Source: Citrobacter freundii
Lineage (GTDB): Bacteria; Pseudomonadota; Gammaproteobacteria; Enterobacterales; Enterobacteriaceae
NCBI RefSeq assembly: GCF_011077955.1
Contig: NZ_JAALBX010000005.1
Coordinates: 212,554 to 276,553 of the forward strand
Direction of reading: 5' to 3'
DNA: 64,000 bases
The notes below the pieces were generated by a model. That model did no database searches, was not told where the DNA came from, and saw only the letters and a program-made list of their open reading frames with translations. Below are positions 58,628 to 64,000 of this stretch, piece after piece; position 1 is the first letter of the stretch; each line of letters begins with the position of its first letter. A program made the position numbers and the translations under genes.

Positions 58628-60925
58628 TTAAATCAAACCCGCTTCGCGGAATTCGCTGAACAAGCGTTTGGGCGTGAGCGGCAGGGTGTTGATTGCTACG
58701 CCCGTCGCCATCCGTACCGCATTGCGTATGGCAGCGGCGACCGGGATAATTGGCGGCTCGCCAAGCGATTTATGACCATAAGCCGATTGCGGCTCGTGGG
58801 TGTCCACAAAAGCGCATTCGAGATCCGGGAGATCCACCATGGTGGGCATTTTGTAATCCAGCAGGTTGGGGTTACGCACGACGCCGGTTTTTTCATCGAT
58901 GATCATCTCTTCAAAAATTGACCAGCCGATGCCCATGCCCATTCCACCGTGAACCTGGCCCTGCGCCAGTACCGGGTTAAGAATGTGCCCCGAATCGTGC
59001 ATGTTCAGGATGCGGTTGATGGTGATTTTGCAAAGATCAATATCCACTGTCAGATCGACAAACGTGCAGCCGAAGGCGGGGGGATTGGAGGTGGTTTTGA
59101 TTGACGCTTCCGAAGAGAGCTGGCCACCGCGCTCCGGATGGTAAAACGCGTCCATAGCGATATCAGCGACCGACAGCAGCGGCGTTTTTGGTCGCGTCGT
59201 AAGCACCACATCGCCACGAATTATCGTTAAGTTCATCGCGGATTGATGAAGCATAAGCGCCGCATGCTGAAGGATTTTCTCACGCATTTGCAGCGCCGCC
59301 TGACGCAGCGCCGGGGCGGCCACGTAGCTTTGCCGTGAGGCGAAAGCGCCTGGGTCGAAAGGCGTGATATCGGTATCCTGGGTGGAAATCACCCGTACTG
59401 AACTCACCAGTACGCCAACGGTTTCCGCCACCATTTGTGAAAACACGGTGTCAGCGCCCTGGCCAATTTCCGTCGCGCCGCTCTGGACGTTGATAGAGCC
59501 GTCCTGGTTAAGCAGCAGACGCGCGCCCGAAATCTCCACGCCAACGGGCCAGGTGTTGGAGGTATAACTGAAACAGGCGACGCCCACGCCTCGGCGTACA
59601 TTGCCCTGTTGACCGAGGCAGGCTTCGCGGCGTTTATCCCACTCAAATATTTCACGCCCTTTAATCAGGCATTCCGGCAACCCGGCGCTGTGGATCACTT
59701 TTTGATTCACCGGACTGGTATCGCCTTCGCGCGCGGCGTTACGCAGCCGGATCTCCACCGGGTCGATACCAAGCTCGGCGGCCGCGTCATCCAACATCGC
59801 TTCCAGCGCAAATACCACCTGAGGCGCGCCGTAACCGCGCATTGCGCCCGCAGAGGGCAGGTTGGTATAGCAAGTGGTGGCGCGATAGCCGAAGGCAATA
59901 CGCGGATAAAGGTAGGGGATTTTATTGCCGCCCGCCGCGGCGATGGAATGACCGTGAGACGCGTACGCCCCGGTATTCGACAGCACGTCGAGAATGTAGC
60001 CTTTTAGTATGCCGTCGCGCGATATGCCCAGTTGTCCGTCAACGGTAAAAGCGTGGCGGGTGCGGGTCGCGGTAAAACACTCTTCGCGACTGAGCAGGAC
60101 TTTTACGGGGATACCGCCCAATTTTAGCGTTAAAAACGCCGCCATCGGTTCTTCCAGCACGTCCTGTTTATTACCAAAACCGCCTCCCACGTACGGTTTG
60201 ATTACCCGAATGCGCGACCAGGCTATATCTAACGCCTGCGCTACCACGCGGCGCACGATATGCGGAATTTGGGTGCTGGATACAATCGTGATGCGCGCAT
60301 CCTCTTCCATCCAGGCGAAGCTGGTTACGCTTTCCATATGACAATGTTGAATCACGGGCGTCTGGAAGTGACCACGCACCTGGTGGTCCGCCTGCGCGAT
60401 GACGTTTTCAGGATCGCCTACCATGATCTCGCTGTGTTTTAGCTTGTTGCCGGATTTATGAATGGCGACGGCATCCCGGGCAAGTGCGGCTTCGGGGGTG
60501 GTAATAACCGGCAGCGGCTCCCAGGTAACGTCAACCAGCAGGGCGGCTTTTTCTGCGGTAAGCTCGTCGCGGGCGACGACGATGGCGACGGCATCGCCGT
60601 GATGGCGCACGTGGCGGGTTAATAAAAAGCGGTCGGCGACATCCCGTTTCGCCGGATCTAATGTCCAGGCATGCCCCGCTGTCGCAAAGGGGATCTCGGG
60701 GACATCCTCCCAGGTAAATACGGCGAGCACACCATTGAGGGCTTTGGCTTGCGTACAGTCAATCTGACTGGCATAGCCATGGGCGATCGGGCTGCGAACG
60801 TATTTGGCATAACACATTCCCGCCATCACATAATCGTCAGTGTACCGTGCGCGGCCCGTTGCTTTTGCAACGGCATCCACACGCATACAGGGCTCGCCGG
60901 TTGCGGCTGCTTCCCGTTGTTCCAT
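58628..60925 (-). CDS. xdhA: Xanthine dehydrogenase molybdenum-binding subunit XdhA
   Basis: This is the catalytic subunit oxidising hypoxanthine and xanthine. It has 765 residues, with the Mo-cofactor contacts GGGFGNKQD, AMRGYGAPQVV, QSGATEIGQGADTV and the catalytic Glu in SLGEPPIIP near the C-terminus. I chose the ATG at 60925 (MEQREAAATGEPCMRVDAVA), because AGGAGA lies 7 bases upstream; the E. coli annotation starts at the internal MRVDA, 13 residues later. The frame remains open to 60979. A good sigma54-like promoter lies 50-65 bases upstream of this ATG. Confidence 0.95.
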   Translation of the reverse strand: MEQREAAATGEPCMRVDAVAKATGRARYTDDYVMAGMCYAKYVRSPIAHGYASQIDCTQAKALNGVLAVFTWEDVPEIPFATAGHAWTLDPAKRDVADRFLLTRHVRHHGDAVAIVVARDELTAEKAALLVDVTWEPLPVITTPEAALARDAVAIHKSGNKLKHSEIMVGDPENVIAQADHQVRGHFQTPVIQHCHMESVTSFAWMEEDARITIVSSTQIPHIVRRVVAQALDIAWSRIRVIKPYVGGGFGNKQDVLEEPMAAFLTLKLGGIPVKVLLSREECFTATRTRHAFTVDGQLGISRDGILKGYILDVLSNTGAYASHGHSIAAAGGNKIPYLYPRIAFGYRATTCYTNLPSAGAMRGYGAPQVVFALEAMLDDAAAELGIDPVEIRLRNAAREGDTSPVNQKVIHSAGLPECLIKGREIFEWDKRREACLGQQGNVRRGVGVACFSYTSNTWPVGVEISGARLLLNQDGSINVQSGATEIGQGADTVFSQMVAETVGVLVSSVRVISTQDTDITPFDPGAFASRQSYVAAPALRQAALQMREKILQHAALMLHQSAMNLTIIRGDVVLTTRPKTPLLSVADIAMDAFYHPERGGQLSSEASIKTTSNPPAFGCTFVDLTVDIDLCKITINRILNMHDSGHILNPVLAQGQVHGGMGMGIGWSIFEEMIIDEKTGVVRNPNLLDYKMPTMVDLPDLECAFVDTHEPQSAYGHKSLGEPPIIPVAAAIRNAVRMATGVAINTLPLTPKRLFSEFREAGLI

Positions 60926-60974
60926 TTTGATCTCCTGATGTGACAGACACGGTTCTTCAGTCAAAGAACCATCA

Positions 60975-60990
60975 GGCAATTTTTACGCCA
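60975..60990 (-). promoter_or_regulatory. Sigma54-like promoter for xdhABC
   Basis: The minus strand reads TGGCGTAAAAATTGCC: GG-N10-GC spacing with TGGC at -24 and TTGC at -12, the best match in the window. An inverted repeat TGATAA-N9-TTATCA (61072-61092) lies about 100 bases upstream. The gap to actS (60926-61210) holds nothing else I can identify. Confidence 0.6.
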
Positions 60991-61210
60991 GAAGAGAAAA
61001 TGCCCGCGGATCAGGCAGCAAACTGTGATGACCTTAAAAAATGTCCGGGAATAAGTGAAAAGTGGGAAGCGTGATAAATTTTCTCGTTATCAAAATGAAT
61101 AAAAATCTCTCATTCTGATAGAGGAGAGATGTCCGGGCGTGCGCAGGAATTGGGCTTCGCGGCGCGGGCTGCTATGATAAACCGTCATTTATCAGTAAAG
61201 AGGATCTGTT

Positions 61211-61945
61211 TTGAGCGCGGGACGCCTGTCTGGAAAACCCTTTTTTATCGCAGTATGCCTGGCAGTTACGCTGTTACTCGCAGGCTGTTCGGGCAATAAA
61301 TCATCCGATTCCGGGAGTGAATCCGGTCCCGTCTATACGGTTAAACGGGGTGATACGCTGTATCGCATCGCGCGCAAAACAGGGACCAGCGTTAAAGACC
61401 TGGCCCGACTCAACGGCATTTCCGCGCCTTATACCATTGAAGTGGGGCAGCGGCTAAAGGTCAATGGGTCGACTAAAACGGCCTCGTCGGGGCGGAGTTC
61501 TTCGGGAAGAACCGCAGCGGTCGCAGTGCCGCAACCCTCCTGGCCGCCGGTCGGGCAACGTTGCTGGCGCTGGCCGACCAGCGGCAAAGTCATCCTTCCT
61601 TATTCTTCCGCCGATGGCGGTAATAAAGGCATCGACATCGCAGGCCAACGCGGGCAGCCCGTCGTCGCCTCCGGGGCAGGTACGGTGGTTTACGCCGGGA
61701 ATCAGCTTCGTGGCTATGGCAACCTGGTGATGATTAAGCACAGCGAAGATTACATCACCGCTTATGCCCATAACGATTCTTTGTTGGTCAACAATGGTCA
61801 AAAAGTAAAAGCAGGCGAAAAGATTGCCACCATGGGAAGTACTGGCGCGGATGGCGTACAACTCCATTTCCAGATTCGTTATCGCGCCACCGCAATCGAT
61901 CCGCAGCGCTATTTGCCGCCGCCGGGCAAAGCGCCATCCTGCTAA
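61211..61945 (+). CDS. actS: LysM/M23 lipoprotein ActS (YgeR), amidase activator
   Basis: It has 244 residues starting with TTG at 61211. The signal peptide has lipobox LLLAGC (outer-membrane lipoprotein). A LysM peptidoglycan-binding domain follows (YTVKRGDTLYRIARKTGTSV), then a Ser/Thr-rich linker and a degenerate M23/LytM domain. In the LytM domain the zinc ligands are replaced (GGNKGIDIAG and LHFQIRY), as expected for EnvC/NlpD-like activators. In E. coli ActS activates periplasmic amidases, notably AmiC, under cell-wall stress. It is divergent from xdhA. Confidence 0.94.
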   Translation: MSAGRLSGKPFFIAVCLAVTLLLAGCSGNKSSDSGSESGPVYTVKRGDTLYRIARKTGTSVKDLARLNGISAPYTIEVGQRLKVNGSTKTASSGRSSSGRTAAVAVPQPSWPPVGQRCWRWPTSGKVILPYSSADGGNKGIDIAGQRGQPVVASGAGTVVYAGNQLRGYGNLVMIKHSEDYITAYAHNDSLLVNNGQKVKAGEKIATMGSTGADGVQLHFQIRYRATAIDPQRYLPPPGKAPSC

Positions 61946-61979
61946 CTGATTAAAAGAGCATCATTTAATCTGCAAGGTA

Positions 61980-62007
61980 TTGCTACCAGGCGGTGAACGT
62001 CTATAAT
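61980..62007 (+). promoter_or_regulatory. Promoter of glyU
   Basis: TTGCTA (61980-61985) and a perfect TATAAT (62002-62007) are separated by 16 bases, and the tRNA starts 17 bases past the -10. Confidence 0.7.
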
Positions 62008-62024
62008 GCCTTGCACACCTCAAA

Positions 62025-62098
62025 GCGGGTGTAGTTCAATGGTAGAACGAGAGCTTCCCAAGCTCTATACGAGGGTTCGATTCCCTTCACCCGCTCCA
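62025..62098 (+). tRNA. glyU: tRNA-Gly (anticodon CCC)
   Basis: This 74-base tRNA has an encoded CCA end. The acceptor stem GCGGGTG pairs with CACCCGC, the anticodon stem AGAGC/GCTCT closes the loop TTCCCAA with anticodon CCC, and the T-arm GAGGGTTCGATTCCCTT is intact. It matches E. coli glyU next to ygeR, which in that species is an insertion point for accessory DNA such as the ETT2 secretion island. Confidence 0.98.
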
Positions 62099-62621
62099 GA
62101 TCTCTCCCCTTGTGGCAAAACTTCGATAAAACTCGTTTTGCTTTCAACAAATTACTTAACATAATTTGTCATGATCGTTCTACAATTGAACGGCAAACTA
62201 TCACTACAAGGTACACTTTTAGTTGTCACGGATAGTTACTATGGAAGTGAGAGTATAACTATTCGGCGGCGGCAGTTTCAACCTCACACCGCGATAGCAC
62301 AACGTGAAGGAAAAGCCTGATCCATGCATTGTCTCTTACAACAGACTGATCATACGCATTTTAAGCCCGATGTGCGGCCTTGTGGCTGCGTAAACATGTT
62401 TATGGTGATACACGTACCTACAAACAACATGTAGGCTCTATCAGCGTCTCAGCCACGCTCCGAAAGGTACACGGTCATCCTGATAAGGTGTGATCTTCTC
62501 TGACAAGCAGATGTTGTCGCCTAACGGCTCCGCTTGTTGCTGTATCACCAACGGGGCTTTATGGCTTCTATTGCTTAAAATCGGGTAAGGGGAAAGGCTG
62601 GTGGGTTCCAGCCTTTGGCGG
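62099..62621. other. Gene-poor, A+T-richer segment downstream of glyU
   Basis: This 520-base stretch has no convincing open frame, integrase remnant or tRNA 3'-end duplicate that I can see. Composition shifts toward A+T compared with the core, suggesting the start of acquired DNA. A hairpin near 62593-62616 belongs to the gene on the right. Confidence 0.6.
62593..62616 (-). terminator. Hairpin after the toxin-immunity unit
   Basis: AAAGGCTGG and CCAGCCTTT form a 9-bp stem around a 6-base loop, 5 bases past the stop of the last minus-strand gene. It is a probable terminator although the T-run is poor. Confidence 0.6.
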
Positions 62622-62891
62622 TCATCTCAACTTCTTGAAGATGATCAAGACCAAAACAAGGCAAATGGCACTACCGAAAAAGGCTGTGATCAAGAGGTTA
62701 TCCATTGAACGCGATAAGTCATCTATGATCGCCTCACATAAACAGGCTTCCATCTCATCTGTAGAAGGGGGGCCGTTGTATTTCCGGGTTAGCGCAAAAT
62801 CAAGCACTGGGATCATCAGGGCGATAGAGTAGATGGCGAACACTGAAGCAATCCCTCCCCACCGAAGAATCGCCTTTGTTCTACTCGTCAT
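62622..62891 (-). CDS. Two-helix membrane protein, probable immunity protein (copy 1)
   Basis: It is an 89-residue protein with two hydrophobic segments, WGGIASVFAIYSIALMIPVL (about residues 11-30) and LLITAFFGSAICLVLVLIIF (about 66-85), separated by a polar loop with two Cys (CLCEA). It is paralogous to the next gene: both begin MTSRTK-LRWGGIA and end LIIFKK-R. I chose the ATG at 62891 because it aligns with the start of the paralog; a TTG at 62909 is possible. Position directly behind a toxin-like gene suggests immunity; the name is inference and I do not recognise a described family. Confidence 0.65.
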   Translation of the reverse strand: MTSRTKAILRWGGIASVFAIYSIALMIPVLDFALTRKYNGPPSTDEMEACLCEAIIDDLSRSMDNLLITAFFGSAICLVLVLIIFKKLR

Positions 62892-62910
62892 CGCTACGCG
62901 GCTCTCCAAA

Positions 62911-63180
62911 TCATCTCACCTTTTTAAAGATCAGTAGGATGAGAGGCACGCAGATCGCAAAGCCAAAAAGGGCGACAGTAAAAATGCCATCAGTGGCTTG
63001 CATTATCGAGTCTATAGACGCTTGGTACTCTTTTAATGGGATTGGGCCAGAAAACCGCATACTTTCACTCTCGCTGAATGCGGAAAAAGAGAAGGTAGAT
63101 AGCGCCAGTGCGACAAAGTAGCATAGAGATACAATGGCAATCCCACCCCACCGAAGAACGGTTTTAGTTCTACTCGTCAT
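62911..63180 (-). CDS. Two-helix membrane protein, probable immunity protein (copy 2)
   Basis: It is 89 residues from MTSRTKTVLRWGGIA, with a first membrane segment around residues 11-32 and a second near the C-terminus (VALFGFAICVPLILLIF). The loop between them is longest around SGPIPLKEYQASIDSIMQAT and would face the periplasm if both ends are cytoplasmic. Its start overlaps the stop of the upstream toxin-like gene by 11 bases, so the two are translationally coupled, as is common for effector-immunity pairs. The alternative ATG at 63186 has a GGGGGA site close by. Confidence 0.68.
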   Translation of the reverse strand: MTSRTKTVLRWGGIAIVSLCYFVALALSTFSFSAFSESESMRFSGPIPLKEYQASIDSIMQATDGIFTVALFGFAICVPLILLIFKKVR

Positions 63181-64000
63181 CGCCATAAGGTCCCCCTAAT
63201 ACGCCACCTACAGTGCCGCCGGAATACGGAGAGAATGAATCGCCAGTGGCTGCACCTTCCGCAGCAACATGCTGAACTAATCCGCCGGGAGTTTCCTGGA
63301 ATGGTTGTAAGTTACCTGCATTAGGGTATTGCTCTTTGAATACTCCTGTCATCTCAACGACAAGCATTGAGGACATGTCTCCACCCTTCGCGATCAGAAA
63401 TCTTTGCAGCGATACCGGAACGGTGAAATCTTCCTCGGCTTCAATAGGTAGTTGGGTCGTCGTAGATGTGTAACCGTGTTCAAATACCGTAGAACCAGCA
63501 AACTTGATCCCCGCAACTGAATGTGTGATGCAGTTGCTGCCAGTAACGTCATACTCATCAATGGTATGGCCTCTCCTCCTTGTTGTCTCTGGCATTTTTG
63601 ATGTTTGTATGGCTGGTTTGCTGCTGTTCCAGAGTTCTTCGAAGAACGCTCTTGTCTTCACCGGGTCAGCATCGTCTATGCGAAAAACACGAGCACCCAT
63701 CTCATAAAGTTCAGAACGATAGTAAACCCTTGCATCTTTACCTTGCAGAAAGTTTAAAATACCATCTCCCGTAAAGCCTCCACGATTGGTTCTGCCATAG
63801 CGACCATACGTGTAGAGATAAACATTGTTATTCTGGTGCACCGAAACGAAAGCGTGACCTGCGTTTTTGGTTTCAGTCCAGATGTAAACGCCATTCAATA
63901 ACGGGTTATCTTCTGGCTTGCAGGTGTCAGCAAAGCTATTTTGTTTATTCGCTACCTGGGTGCGATGCTCTGGCTTTACAGGTGCTGTTGCCCAGCATGG
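63170..64000 (-). CDS. C-terminal part of a probable secreted toxin with a His/Cys hydrolase motif (5' end outside the window)
   Basis: The frame is open to the right window edge; 276 residues are visible, and a TTG at 63898 is unlikely to be the true start. The visible part contains NAGHAFVSVHQNNNVYLYTY followed by GRYGRTN, and about 110 residues later VTGSNCITHSVAG. A His before a Cys in these contexts resembles circularly permuted papain/NlpC-P60-like amidases found as C-terminal toxin domains of type VI or Rhs/PAAR-type effectors. It is followed by two membrane proteins that overlap or abut it. The delivery domain would be encoded further right and is not visible, so the secretion route is inference. 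Confidence 0.6.
   Translation of the reverse strand, partial: PCWATAPVKPEHRTQVANKQNSFADTCKPEDNPLLNGVYIWTETKNAGHAFVSVHQNNNVYLYTYGRYGRTNRGGFTGDGILNFLQGKDARVYYRSELYEMGARVFRIDDADPVKTRAFFEELWNSSKPAIQTSKMPETTRRRGHTIDEYDVTGSNCITHSVAGIKFAGSTVFEHGYTSTTTQLPIEAEEDFTVPVSLQRFLIAKGGDMSSMLVVEMTGVFKEQYPNAGNLQPFQETPGGLVQHVAAEGAATGDSFSPYSGGTVGGVLGGPYGDDE

Overview
The window is chromosomal DNA of a member of the Enterobacteriaceae. Gene order from argO to glyU follows the E. coli K-12 region serA-lysS-ygeR in reverse orientation. Several loci differ from K-12: an RpiR-type regulator sits upstream of bglA, idi is absent beside lysS, there are unfamiliar intergenic repeats, and an unrelated cargo region follows glyU. 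The core is fairly G+C-rich with uniform codon use, which suggests an Enterobacter/Cronobacter/Kosakonia-like genome rather than E. coli itself; the species cannot be fixed from the sequence alone.

Bases 1-28,400 are conserved housekeeping: the arginine exporter argO (partial), yggE, argP, rpiA, serA, fau, 6S RNA, zapA, ygfB, the pepP-ubiH-ubiI operon, the glycine-cleavage operon gcvTHP, an SDR reductase, bglA with its RpiR-type regulator, yqfB, trhA, ygfZ, sdhE-cptA, fldB, and the xerD-dsbC-recJ-prfB-lysS run. prfB carries the classical autoregulatory +1 frameshift.

Bases 28,400-61,200 hold a purine-catabolism and molybdenum-hydroxylase cluster. It contains urate (uacT), xanthine (xanQ) and guanine/hypoxanthine (ghxQ) permeases, guanine deaminase (guaD), and the Fe-S/flavin oxidoreductases UacF and YgfK. 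Two molybdenum hydroxylases are present: XdhABC, and XdhD with YgfM. The maturation genes are mocA, yqeC and yqeB. A carbamoyl/ureido branch follows: hyuA, ygeW, arcC, ygeY and dpaL. The sigma54-dependent activator YgeV is encoded among them. Sigma54-like -24/-12 elements lie before xanQ, ygfK and xdhA, and weaker ones before uacT, uacF and ygeW. This suggests one alternative-sigma regulon that salvages nitrogen, and perhaps ATP via carbamoyl phosphate, from purines, probably under low oxygen. Three related intergenic repeats, each ending in a terminator-like hairpin, lie between convergent genes at the left edge and in the middle of this cluster.

Bases 61,200-64,000 contain actS (ygeR), tRNA-Gly(CCC) glyU, a gene-poor A+T-richer stretch, and then on the minus strand the C-terminal part of a probable secreted toxin. 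The toxin has His and Cys motifs of a papain/NlpC-like fold and is followed by two tandem paralogous two-helix membrane proteins that look like its immunity proteins. glyU is a known island insertion site in E. coli, so this right edge is likely accessory DNA that continues beyond the window.
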